This document shows, one piece after another, positions 24,349-31,863 of a stretch of 43,314 nt of DNA. The stretch lies in assembly GCA_947089145.1 (NCBI GenBank), contig CAMUJH010000034.1, positions 1-43,314 on the forward strand, in the 5' to 3' direction. Below the pieces are notes generated by a model. It did not search any database. It worked only from the letters and a program-made list of their open reading frames with translations, and was not told where the DNA came from. Source of the stretch: an uncultured Hungatella sp. GTDB taxonomy: Bacteria > Bacillota > Clostridia > Lachnospirales > Lachnospiraceae. Position 1 is the stretch's first letter; each line of letters opens with the position of its first letter. The translations under genes and the position numbers were made by a program.

Positions 24349-24610
24349 GCTGTTCCATCTCCTTCTCCAGAGTTTCGTACACTTCTTTCGGAACCGTTAT
24401 TTTAAAGGAGCGATCCAGTCCCCTGCTTTTAACGGCCTTTTTCAGGCACTCCCGGGAAGGGCAGATATAAGCGCCTCTCCCGTTCTTTCTGCCGGTGGCA
24501 TCCAGGATAATTCCCTCACCTTCCGTCTTCAGAATACGAATCATCTCTTTTTTACTTTTCATTTCTCCACAGCCAATGCATTGGCGAAGGGGTACCTTTT
24601 TTGTACTCAC
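24335..24610 (-). CDS. rnpM: YlxR/DUF448 RNA-binding protein (RNase P modulator RnpM family)
   Basis: 91 aa, family of YlxR (renamed RnpM for its effect on RNase P). Typical features are PLRQCIGCGEMKSKKEMIRIL at 7-27 and GRKNGRGAYICPSRECLKKAVKSRGLDRSF at about 40-70. It is located between nusA and the L7Ae-like gene as in most Firmicutes. The name follows the family and has not been tested here. Confidence 0.92.
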   Translation of the reverse strand: MSTKKVPLRQCIGCGEMKSKKEMIRILKTEGEGIILDATGRKNGRGAYICPSRECLKKAVKSRGLDRSFKITVPKEVYETLEKEMEQLVGQ

Positions 24611-24672
24611 TGACTTCTCTCACTTCCATTCTAATCTGAAATTCCGTCTCCGCCCCTTTCGGTGCGGTACGC

Positions 24673-25947
24673 TTATTCCGGTATTATGTCATCCTGGTAA
24701 TCTTTCTGGTAGTCGTTCTGATCCAAAGTCCCGCTGTCCTCCTCATAAGGCTCTCCATAACCTTCCTGAAATTCGCCTTCCTCATAGGAATCCCCATAGC
24801 CGTCCTGGTAATTCTCTCCGTAATTCTCCTCATACCCATAGCCGCTTTCGTAATTTCCGAAGCTGTCTTCCTCTGCCCCATACTGAATTTCCATCTTTTC
24901 AAACAGCCCCAGCTCCTTGGCCTGAGTCTCGCTCTTAATATCGATCTTAAATCCTGTCAGTTTGGCGGACAGCCTTGCATTCTGCCCTTCCTTGCCGATG
25001 GCCAGGGAAAGCTGGTTATCCGGCACAATAACCTGGGCCTCCCTGGCCTCCTCGTCAGCCACCACGCAGATTACCTTTGCAGGACTTAACGCATTTTCAA
25101 TAAGGTAAGCCGGGGTATCGTCCCAGTTAATAATATCAATCTTCTCTCCCCGCAGTTCACTGACAATGGCGTTTACCCTGGCTCCGTTAAGGCCTACGCA
25201 GGCGCCAACCGGGTCCACGTTGGGATCGTTGGATTTAACCGCTATCTTCGTTCTGGAACCTGCCTCCCTGGCAATGGACTTGATCTCCACGGTTCCGTCC
25301 CTGACCTCGGCTACCTCCAGCTCAAACAGCCTTTTCACCAGATCCGGGTGAGTTCTGGATACGGAAATTCTCGGTCCCTTCGGCGTATCCTTTACCTCAA
25401 GCACATACACCTTGATTCTCTCCGTAGGCTGAAAGATCTCTCCCTTTACCTGTTCCGATTCATTTAAAATGGCGTCTACCTTACCCAAGTTTATGCTGAC
25501 ATTCCTCTTTAAGTACCGCTGAACCACGCCCTGGACAATATCCTTTTCTTTAGAATACCACCCTTCATAGAGAGACTTTCTCTCCTCTTCCCGGATCTTC
25601 TGGAGGATTACATTTTTGGCATTCTGGGTTGCAATCCTTCCGAATGATTTTGATTCAACCGGAATCTGCACAATATCGCCGATATCATATCTGGGAGCCA
25701 TCATTTTGGCTTCGGAAAGGCTGATCTGCAGCAGCGGATCTTCCACCTGTTCCACCACTTCCTTTTCTGCCAGCACTGCAAAATCACAGGTATCAGGGTT
25801 AATATTAACCTTGATGTTGTCTGCTTTTCCGAAGTGGTTCTTACAGGCAGTGATCAGAGAATTCTCAATAGCCTCCAGCATAACTGTCTTGCTGATATTT
25901 TTCTCCTTTTCCAGAATCTCCAGCGCTTCTAACAGTTCTTTATTCAT
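24673..25947 (-). CDS. nusA: Transcription factor NusA, with acidic Tyr-rich tail
   Basis: 424 aa. The N-terminal RNA polymerase-binding domain is at 1-130 ([27 protein letters not shown]), S1 at about 135-200, KH1 near 250 ([25 protein letters not shown]) and KH2 near 313 ([23 protein letters not shown]). After residue 355 comes a 70-residue acidic tail rich in Tyr, Gly, Glu and Asp with repeated [10 protein letters not shown]-like units. This tail is absent from Bacillus NusA. It controls pausing, termination and antitermination. It is the second gene after rimP in the operon. Confidence 0.96.
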   Translation of the reverse strand: MNKELLEALEILEKEKNISKTVMLEAIENSLITACKNHFGKADNIKVNINPDTCDFAVLAEKEVVEQVEDPLLQISLSEAKMMAPRYDIGDIVQIPVESKSFGRIATQNAKNVILQKIREEERKSLYEGWYSKEKDIVQGVVQRYLKRNVSINLGKVDAILNESEQVKGEIFQPTERIKVYVLEVKDTPKGPRISVSRTHPDLVKRLFELEVAEVRDGTVEIKSIAREAGSRTKIAVKSNDPNVDPVGACVGLNGARVNAIVSELRGEKIDIINWDDTPAYLIENALSPAKVICVVADEEAREAQVIVPDNQLSLAIGKEGQNARLSAKLTGFKIDIKSETQAKELGLFEKMEIQYGAEEDSFGNYESGYGYEENYGENYQDGYGDSYEEGEFQEGYGEPYEEDSGTLDQNDYQKDYQDDIIPE

Positions 25948-25985
25948 TTCATCTATCCTCCAACTATAAACTTTGTCGTGGGAAC

Positions 25986-26038
25986 CACGGCCTGCCCCTG
26001 TCAGGGGCCTGTATTATGGGATGCCCCGCAGGTAAAAG
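25986..26038 (+). repeat. Intergenic GC-rich repeat, copy 3
   Basis: In the nusA-rimP gap, GGCCTGCCCCTGTCAGGGGC followed by CTGTATTATGGGATGCCCC. CCCCTGTCAGGGG forms a short hairpin. It resembles copy 4 next to it and the units near gltX. Confidence 0.55.
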
Positions 26039-26057
26039 GTAAACGCTGCCGCACAAA

Positions 26058-26108
26058 GCACGCCCGCCCCCGTTAGGGGACCCGCATGTGAGATGCCCCC
26101 AAAGGAAA
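26058..26108 (+). repeat. Intergenic GC-rich repeat, copy 4
   Basis: GCACGCCCGCCCCCGTTAGG followed by GGACCCGCATGTGAGATGCCCCC, with a CCCCGTTAGGGG hairpin. It is a degenerate direct repeat of copy 3 about 72 bases away. It is transcribed as part of the rimP-nusA mRNA. Confidence 0.5.
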
Positions 26109-26137
26109 GAGTATCCCCTGCTGTCCCAGACATGCCT

Positions 26138-26605
26138 TTAGAAATCCAGCGCCAAACGTATCAGCGCAATCTCCGGGCGTCCGAATGTTATCCTGCTTCC
26201 GTCTTCCAGTCCGATTGTCACCGTATCCTTATCATACTCTGCCAGAGTTCCGGTAAAATCTTTCTGTTTTTCCCGGGCCCGGTAAAGCTTTACATCCACC
26301 AGCTTTCCCTTTTCTCTGGCAAAATCCTTTTCTTTCTTTAACGGCCTTCCCAGTCCCGGGGAGCTGACCTCCAAAATATAGCTGTCACTGATAAAGTCTT
26401 CTCTGTCCAGCCAGTCGCTTAAAATTCTGCTGATAGTCTCACAGTCGTCAATGGCGATCCCGCCTTCCTTATCAATATAGGCCCTGAGATACCAGTTGCT
26501 TCCTTCCTTTACGTACTCCACATCTACCAGTTCAAATTGATGTTCCTTCATCAGCGGAAGCAAAAAAGCCTCCGTTTTGGACTCATAAGTTTCTCTTTTT
26601 GACAT
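26138..26605 (-). CDS. rimP: Ribosome maturation factor RimP
   Basis: 155 aa from the ATG at 26605, where GGAGGTGA lies 7 bases upstream. The frame is open for 30 codons more, but that part is leader. N-terminal domain: FELVDVEYVKEGSNWYLRAYIDKEGGIAIDDCETISRILSDWLD. The YILEVSSPGLGRPLKKEKDF motif at about 88-107 is diagnostic. The C-terminal SH3-like barrel is FTGTLAEYDKDTVTIGLEDG. It assists 30S assembly. It is the first gene of the operon running to ribF. Confidence 0.96.
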   Translation of the reverse strand: MSKRETYESKTEAFLLPLMKEHQFELVDVEYVKEGSNWYLRAYIDKEGGIAIDDCETISRILSDWLDREDFISDSYILEVSSPGLGRPLKKEKDFAREKGKLVDVKLYRAREKQKDFTGTLAEYDKDTVTIGLEDGSRITFGRPEIALIRLALDF

Positions 26606-26729
26606 GCTTCCATCACCTCCTCTGCCGCTTCTCTTGTGACTGCCGTCAGGAGATGCATCTCTCCCCTCACAGCGAAAGAGTGGACTTTCGCCCACTCCTT
26701 ATTAGTCATCGTATCATGTTATCGTATGT

Positions 26730-26758
26730 AGTATAGCACTGCAATATTACATTTGCAA
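26730..26758 (-). promoter_or_regulatory. Promoter of the rimP-nusA-infB-ribF operon
   Basis: Minus strand TTGCAA (26753-26758), 17-base spacer, TATACT (26730-26735), 125 bases before rimP. Between 26759 and 26912 no gene or clear signal is seen. Confidence 0.8.
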
Positions 26759-26912
26759 GCACTTTTTGTCTGTTTTTTCCACAATGTTTGATACAGTTCT
26801 CGGGGCGGGTCCTGGGAAACGCAGGGAAATATGACGGCGCCAGGCCCTACAAAGCCCGGTGCCAGCCCCATATCTCCGACAGGGCCTCCCAACCGCCATG
26901 CCCAACCCCGCA

Positions 26913-26945
26913 AAAGAAAAACGGCTCCCCATGGGAACCGCCCTT
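26913..26945 (-). terminator. Terminator of infC-rpmI-rplT
   Basis: Minus strand GGCGGTTCCC-ATG-GGGAGCCG followed by TTTTTCTTTT, 30 bases after the rplT stop. Confidence 0.85.
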
Positions 26946-26974
26946 TTCATAGACTATCTCTGTATGCTGTCTGA

Positions 26975-27331
26975 TCAGGCAATTTTTTCCTTTGCCAGCT
27001 GAGCCAGTTTTGCAAATCCCTCTGCGTCGTTGATCGCCATATCGGATAATACCTTTCTGTTCATCTCAACGCCTGCCAGCTTTAAGCCATACATAAACCT
27101 GCTGTAGGACAGGCCATTAATACGGGCTGCAGCATTAATACGGGCAATCCAAAGCTGTCTGAACTGTCTCTTTCTCTGCTTTCTTCCTGCGTAGGAGCTT
27201 GCAAGCGCTCTCATTACAGACTGCTTGGCCACCCGATACTGCTTAGAACGGGCTCCTCTGTAGCCTTTTGCCATCTTTAAAACTCTATTATGTCTCTTTC
27301 TGGCGTTCATGCCGCCTTTCACTCTTGCCAT
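26975..27331 (-). CDS. rplT: 50S ribosomal protein L20
   Basis: 118 aa, standard length. Typical L20 sequence: [52 protein letters not shown]-type segment (here [17 protein letters not shown]) and [28 protein letters not shown]. It binds 23S rRNA in early 50S assembly. In Firmicutes it also represses its own operon by binding the infC leader. AGGAGGAAGAACC precedes the ATG. Confidence 0.98.
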   Translation of the reverse strand: MARVKGGMNARKRHNRVLKMAKGYRGARSKQYRVAKQSVMRALASSYAGRKQRKRQFRQLWIARINAAARINGLSYSRFMYGLKLAGVEMNRKVLSDMAINDAEGFAKLAQLAKEKIA

Positions 27332-27361
27332 GGTTCTTCCTCCTTTTGGATAATCGAAATC

Positions 27362-27559
27362 TTATAAATATGGTAAAATCTTCTTCATTACTTTTGCGTT
27401 CGTTGCGTCGGTAATGATATCTTTTCTAAGATTTCTCTTCCTCTTGGTAGACTTCTTAGTTAAGATGTGAGACTTGTAAGCTTTATTTCTTACTAACTTT
27501 CCTGTTCCGGTTTTTTTGAAACGCTTCGCAGCCGCTCTGCTTGTTTTCATTTTAGGCAT
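27362..27559 (-). CDS. rpmI: 50S ribosomal protein L35
   Basis: 65 aa, very basic, typical L35: [46 protein letters not shown] and a C-terminal [23 protein letters not shown] precedes the ATG. It lies 30 bases before rplT in the conserved infC-rpmI-rplT order. Confidence 0.97.
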   Translation of the reverse strand: MPKMKTSRAAAKRFKKTGTGKLVRNKAYKSHILTKKSTKRKRNLRKDIITDATNAKVMKKILPYL

Positions 27560-27631
27560 TGTAATTTCCTCCTTGATAGTTGTTGGCTGCCGCTCCTCAA
27601 ACTGGCCGGGAGGGCAGCATATCTTTCTATT

Positions 27632-28138
27632 TTAACGTTTTGCAGTTAAAAACATCACCATGCTTCTTCCCTCAACCTTTGACGGCTTGTCAACCACTGC
27701 AATATCCGACAAAGCCTGGGCAAAATCGTCCAGAATATGCCTGGATTTTGACATGTGCGCCATCTCACGACCTCTGAAGCGCAGCGTCACCTTTACCTTG
27801 TCACCCTTCTCCAGAAACTTCCGCGCCGCGCTGGTTTTGGTGTTCAGATCATTCGTGTCAATGTTGGGAGACAAACGTACTTCCTTTATCTCGATGACCT
27901 TCTGCTTCTTCTTAGCTTCTTTTTCTTTTCTCGCCTGCTCATAACGGTACTTGCCGTAATCTATGATTTTACAAACCGGCGGCTTTGCCGTAGGAGCAAT
28001 CTTTACCAGATCCAGTTCCGCTTCTCTGGCAAGCTGCATGGCTTCTCTGGATGACATAATGCCAAGCTGTTCCCCATTCTCGCCGATCAGCCGGACCTCC
28101 TTATCCCTGATCTGTTCGTTAATCATTAACTCGCTAAT
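27632..28138 (-). CDS. infC: Translation initiation factor IF-3, with ATT start codon
   Basis: 168 aa if read from the ATT at 28138. GGAGGTG lies 7 bases before that ATT, while the first ATG (28126, giving 164 aa) is 19 bases away, too far to use the site. An ATT start is the known hallmark of infC in other bacteria and allows IF-3 to repress its own start-codon choice. N-terminal domain: MINEQIRDKEVRLIGENGEQLGIM. The C-terminal domain includes KQKVIEIKEVRLSPNIDTND and GDKVKVTLRFRGREMAH. It binds the 30S subunit and checks the initiation codon. Confidence 0.95.
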   Translation of the reverse strand: MSELMINEQIRDKEVRLIGENGEQLGIMSSREAMQLAREAELDLVKIAPTAKPPVCKIIDYGKYRYEQARKEKEAKKKQKVIEIKEVRLSPNIDTNDLNTKTSAARKFLEKGDKVKVTLRFRGREMAHMSKSRHILDDFAQALSDIAVVDKPSKVEGRSMVMFLTAKR

Positions 28139-28159
28139 TGTCGTGCACCTCCATGTGTG

Positions 28160-28326
28160 ATGTGTTTATGGGAATATACAATAAAAAAGCAGCCAGAAAA
28201 AATTCTACCCGCCTATCCAAAAACACAGCACTCCCTGCTATGTATCTCAAATATAAACCCGGGTCACTTGCTCGTGCCGAGGTGAGGCGGATATACCTGC
28301 TTTCCTGTTGGCTGCTTTCGCAACCT
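28160..28326 (-). promoter_or_regulatory. infC leader with attenuator (L20-leader type)
   Basis: The leader of infC-rpmI-rplT contains perfect 10-base arms at 28309-28318 and 28186-28195 (RNA AAAGCAGCCA with UGGCUGCUUU) followed by a U run, so the whole leader folds into a terminator. Inner pairing CCGCCU with AGGCGG supports it. In Bacillus the same operon has an L20-binding leader that terminates transcription when L20 is in excess. This is assigned by position and structure. Confidence 0.75.
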
Positions 28327-28331
28327 AATTG

Positions 28332-28360
28332 AATATACTACACTTTTAATCAATTGTCAA
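28332..28360 (-). promoter_or_regulatory. Promoter of infC-rpmI-rplT
   Basis: Minus strand perfect TTGACA (28355-28360), 17-base spacer and TATATT (28332-28337), directly before the structured leader. Confidence 0.85.
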
Positions 28361-28544
28361 TTGTTTTTTGTAAAATATGGCGGATTGAAAACGGCAGGAT
28401 TGATTTTTATAAAAATCTCCTTGTCTCCATCCACACCTCCCTCCGAAACTTTACATATTATAATAGGAAAGCATGCCGATGCAAACAGGTCATGGGCCTG
28501 GCCGGCAGCCGCGAAACACAAATCTTTAAAAGGAGGCATTATCT

Positions 28545-29069
28545 ATGGCAAACAGGCAAACCACTCCCGGAGAAATCTTTTCAGAACTTTTAGAGGACGG
28601 CGAACCGGAAGCCCTGGCCTGGGTTACCGGAAGCGCAGCGGTTCCTACCTTAAGCGGCCTTGTAAAATTCTATAACACTCCCTATGGCGGCACTTTAGTA
28701 GAGGCGGAGCTTTTTGGCCTTCCAGGTCAGGCTGAGCCCGGCAGTTCCCAGTTCTACGCCATGCACATTCACGAATACGGGGATTGCAGCAATAATTTCC
28801 AAAATACAGGAGGTCACTTTAACCCGACAGGAGTTCCACACCCCCAGCATACAGGGGATTTGCTCCCCCTGTTCTCCAACCAGGGATATGCCTGGATCGC
28901 TTTCTATGATAAACGGTTTCTGATTCCAGAGATTCTGGGCAAATCCGTGGTCATCCATCAGATGGGTGATGACTTTCACAGCCAGCCGGCCGGCAATTCC
29001 GGTGAAAAGATCGGATGCGGCGTGATCCGTCTGACCAACCGCAAAGATCAAAAAAACTTGGATCGCTAA
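28545..29069 (+). CDS. Cu/Zn superoxide dismutase family protein without signal peptide
   Basis: 174 aa, AGGAGG 8 bases before the ATG. The Cu/Zn SOD ligand pattern is present: His74 and His76 (HIHEYGDC), His91 (GGHFNPTG), His99, His102 and Asp105 (HTGDLLPL), His138 (VVIH). Cys81 and Cys158 match the structural disulfide pair. The conserved active-site Arg in GNAGSR(L/I) is Lys155 here (GNSGEKIGCGVI). No signal peptide is visible, whereas most bacterial SodC proteins are exported. Activity as a superoxide dismutase is plausible but the Arg to Lys change makes it uncertain. A TATAAT-like element at about 28460 may be its promoter. Confidence 0.85.
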   Translation: MANRQTTPGEIFSELLEDGEPEALAWVTGSAAVPTLSGLVKFYNTPYGGTLVEAELFGLPGQAEPGSSQFYAMHIHEYGDCSNNFQNTGGHFNPTGVPHPQHTGDLLPLFSNQGYAWIAFYDKRFLIPEILGKSVVIHQMGDDFHSQPAGNSGEKIGCGVIRLTNRKDQKNLDR

Positions 29070-29247
29070 AAACAGCCTGACACTTATTGCGGCTCCTTAA
29101 GAATTCGACACGTTTCCGAAAAAAATTTCTTTATCAAATCAAATTCATAAAAAATTTACATTTCAAACAAACATTATTCACATTTAAGGAATATACTATC
29201 TTTTGTAAACAGGTGATACACCTTTTTCAAAACTTTTTCATACTCTA

Positions 29248-29314
29248 GCCGGCAGATGTCCCCCGTCTGCCGGCCCTCCCTATTTACAGGGTTTTTTTAT
29301 TTGGGGAAATTTTT
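29248..29314 (+). terminator. Terminator region after the SOD-like gene
   Basis: GCCGGCAGA...TCTGCCGGC (29248-29274) is followed by a second small stem CCCT/AGGG with TTTTTTTATTT. The 29070-29247 stretch is AT-rich and shows no gene. Confidence 0.5.
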
Positions 29315-29331
29315 TTATTTTTCCGGACAAT

Positions 29332-30150
29332 TCACAATTTCTCTGTCCGCCCTTTCAGGAACCCGTTTACAAGGTTTTCACGGAACAGTCTTCCTGCTTC
29401 CTTCAGGCTTATTCCCATAATTTCCGAGACGCTTTCCATGGTCGCCGTCAGCGCCGCTGCTGCGCTGTCCTCCGTCCCTTCCTCCCACAGCTCTGCTCCG
29501 GCGCTGCGTTCTGGATCTTTCACAGGTTCAGGCCTATGCTGGCAGGCTTTTCGCCCTTCCTCATAAGCCCATTTCACTGCTTCCAGCCCATCCGTTTCCA
29601 CCAAAAGCCGATTCCTGGGAACTTTCCTCACCACATCTGCCACCGCCTCATTCCACCACACGTCAGGTCCTATGGAGAAATAGCATTCCTGGCTTAAATA
29701 TTTTTCCAGATGGCTTTCGCAGGAATACCAGTGGATCAAATACCGGTTGGGATACTCTCTGATGATGCGGGCAATGTTCTCCTCCTGCCCCTTTGTGTGG
29801 AGGATCACCGGCTTGTTCTGGCTGCAGGCCATAGAAAGCTGCCGCCGGAACACATCCTCCTGCAAGTCCAGCGGCACACTGCACCAGACGCTGTCCATCC
29901 CCACCTCTCCGATTACGGGGCACCGCTTCATCCACTCCTCCATGCTCTCCATCCCCCACTCCAGGGCATACCACGGATGCACCCCGCAGGTAGGGATCAG
30001 ATGTCTTCCTTTGCAGGAAAATACCTTTTGTGCTTCCATGGGGGTTGAAGCGCATACCAGGCTTACAATCCCTTTGTTCTCCCTTTCCTGCCGCTCCCGC
30101 TCTGTTCCTATATGGGTGTGGGCGTCACTGAAAATTATCCTTTCTTCCAT
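29332..30150 (-). CDS. TatD-like metal-dependent hydrolase
   Basis: 272 aa from the ATG at 30150, with AAGGAAGG 9 bases upstream. Another ATG lies at 30174. Amidohydrolase-fold metal ligands of the TatD family are visible: DAHTHIG near residue 10, PVIGEVGMD near 88, PVILHTKGQ near 120, LIHWYSC near 142 and LLVETDGLEAV near 188. An unusual acidic insertion (about residues 205-230) precedes the C-terminal helices. TatD proteins are Mg-dependent DNases/hydrolases. Whether this divergent member cuts DNA is unknown. It follows the ABC transporter genes in the same direction. Confidence 0.85.
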   Translation of the reverse strand: MEERIIFSDAHTHIGTERERQERENKGIVSLVCASTPMEAQKVFSCKGRHLIPTCGVHPWYALEWGMESMEEWMKRCPVIGEVGMDSVWCSVPLDLQEDVFRRQLSMACSQNKPVILHTKGQEENIARIIREYPNRYLIHWYSCESHLEKYLSQECYFSIGPDVWWNEAVADVVRKVPRNRLLVETDGLEAVKWAYEEGRKACQHRPEPVKDPERSAGAELWEEGTEDSAAAALTATMESVSEIMGISLKEAGRLFRENLVNGFLKGRTEKL

Positions 30151-30308
30151 TCCGTTTATCCTTCCTTTTTCCATGAACCGTCCAGAGCTCCCATGCCTGA
30201 TTCCGCTAGGTAATATCCGGCCAAATGGCGGCGCTTTGGGCGCTCTCTAAAAGGCGGCTCAAAATGCGCCGCAGATTAGCCGGGAAGCAAAAACCGGACG
30301 TCACGTCT

Positions 30309-31040
30309 TCAGCTTTCTCCCATAATCCGCCTATGAATTTCTTTCCTCAGTTCTCCCTGCCCGTAAAGCCACTGTCTGTCCCGCTGTTTTTCTTCTATGA
30401 CAATCTCTCCTGTAATCCTGGCAGGCGATTCATTAAGAATAAGAATCCTGTCCGAAAGGTAAATGGCCTCGTCCATGTCGTGAGTCACCAAAATCACTGT
30501 CTTGTTAAGCCTTTTGCGCATATGTATCAGCCAGTCCTGCATTTCTCCCCTGGTGATCACATCCAGCGCCCCAAAGGGCTCATCCAAAAGCAGAATATCC
30601 GCCCGGCACAGGGCTGTCCTTAAAAACGCCGCTCTCTGTCTCATGCCGCCTGACAGTTCCGACGGATACCTGTCCTCATACCCTGCAAGGCCGAACAAAG
30701 AGAAATTTTCCTTTGCCTCCCGGCGCACCTCCTCCAGAGATCCATGAACATATCCGTACAGACATACATTTTCAAGTATGGTCTTCCAGGGAAATAAAAG
30801 ATCATTCTGCGGCATGTAGGCAAACAGCTCCGTTACTCCGTATATCTGCCTATCGTCCGCCATGATCTGTCCCTGTTGGGGCATCAGCACTCCTGTCAGA
30901 ATCTTCAATATGGTAGACTTGCCGCTTCCCGAAGGTCCCAGAAGGCTTACAAACTCCCCCTCTTTCACAAAAAAATCCATCTGATCCAAAATCTTCTTAT
31001 TTTCATAAGAAAATTCCAGCCCGTTGACCCTTAATTTCAT
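30309..31040 (-). CDS. ABC transporter ATP-binding protein (NitT/TauT/ThiZ type)
   Basis: 243 aa. Walker A GPSGSGKST at 35-43, Q-loop YMPQNDLLFPW, signature LSGGMRQR near 128, Walker B ILLLDEPFGALD near 150 and the H-loop VTHDMDEA. The PFGALD motif and the partner permease place it with importers of sulfonates, nitrate, taurine or pyrimidine precursors. GAGGTGA precedes the ATG. It lies 12 bases after the permease gene, so the pair is co-translated. The substrate is unknown because no substrate-binding protein is nearby. Confidence 0.93.
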   Translation of the reverse strand: MKLRVNGLEFSYENKKILDQMDFFVKEGEFVSLLGPSGSGKSTILKILTGVLMPQQGQIMADDRQIYGVTELFAYMPQNDLLFPWKTILENVCLYGYVHGSLEEVRREAKENFSLFGLAGYEDRYPSELSGGMRQRAAFLRTALCRADILLLDEPFGALDVITRGEMQDWLIHMRKRLNKTVILVTHDMDEAIYLSDRILILNESPARITGEIVIEEKQRDRQWLYGQGELRKEIHRRIMGES

Positions 31041-31052
31041 CTCTCACCTCGT

Positions 31053-31814
31053 CTATTGAAGTTTCCCTCTGAGATACGGCAGTGCTTTATATTGGTACAG
31101 CCGTATGAGCCCGTTCATGCACAGGCTTAAAAAAATGATCACCGCCACGCAGGCAAACACCTTGTCCAGCATGTAGCCGTTCTTCACCCGCAGAAGATAA
31201 TATCCCAGCCCCTTTTGGGCTCCAATCCACTCGCCAACCACTGCTCCGCTTATGCTGTATGTGGCAGCTACCTTAAGGCCTGAGAGCAGCGCCGGAACAG
31301 AGGCCGGTATTTTTACCAGCCTGTAAGCCATCCATTTTCCCGCCCCGTAGGAGCGCACTAAGTTTACGTACTCCTCATCCACCTGGGCCAGCCCGTCAGA
31401 AAAACTGACTGCCACCGGAAAAAAGCACATCAGCACCACTGTCAGGATCTTAGGCCCTATGCCAAAACCCATATAGATAATAAGAATCGGCGCCATGACG
31501 ATCATGGGTACTGTCTGGGTCACCACCAAAATCGGATAAATTCCCCGGCGCATAAAAGGAAAGCAGTCCATAACCACCCCCAGGATAACCGCCAGGCATA
31601 AAGAGATTCCAATGCCTGTCAGCGCTTCTGCCACCGTAACTGCCCCGTGGACGGCCAGGGTGCCTGCCTCCTCAATCAAAGCCCTTAGAACCTGCACGGG
31701 CGAGGGCAGCACATACATGGGAATATGAAAGCCAAGGACAGCTGCCTCCCATAAAACTAAAATCATCCCCATAAACGCCGCTGGCATCAGGTTCTTTCCG
31801 TATTTTTTTACCAT
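31053..31814 (-). CDS. ABC transporter permease (SsuC/TauC-like)
   Basis: 253 aa from the ATG at 31814, which has GGGAG about 10 bases upstream. The frame upstream overlaps the MFS gene and lacks the family pattern. There are six membrane helices and the EAA loop VDEEYVNLVRSYGAGKWMAYRLVKIPASVPALLSGLKVAAT near residues 150-190. It pairs with the ATPase gene that follows. With no periplasmic-type binding protein the pair is an orphan importer. The binding protein may be encoded elsewhere. Confidence 0.92.
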   Translation of the reverse strand: MVKKYGKNLMPAAFMGMILVLWEAAVLGFHIPMYVLPSPVQVLRALIEEAGTLAVHGAVTVAEALTGIGISLCLAVILGVVMDCFPFMRRGIYPILVVTQTVPMIVMAPILIIYMGFGIGPKILTVVLMCFFPVAVSFSDGLAQVDEEYVNLVRSYGAGKWMAYRLVKIPASVPALLSGLKVAATYSISGAVVGEWIGAQKGLGYYLLRVKNGYMLDKVFACVAVIIFLSLCMNGLIRLYQYKALPYLRGKLQ

Positions 31815-31863
31815 CTCTTCTGTGCTCCCTTTTTCTCCTTTTGTCGCTGCAAAATAAAACTTC

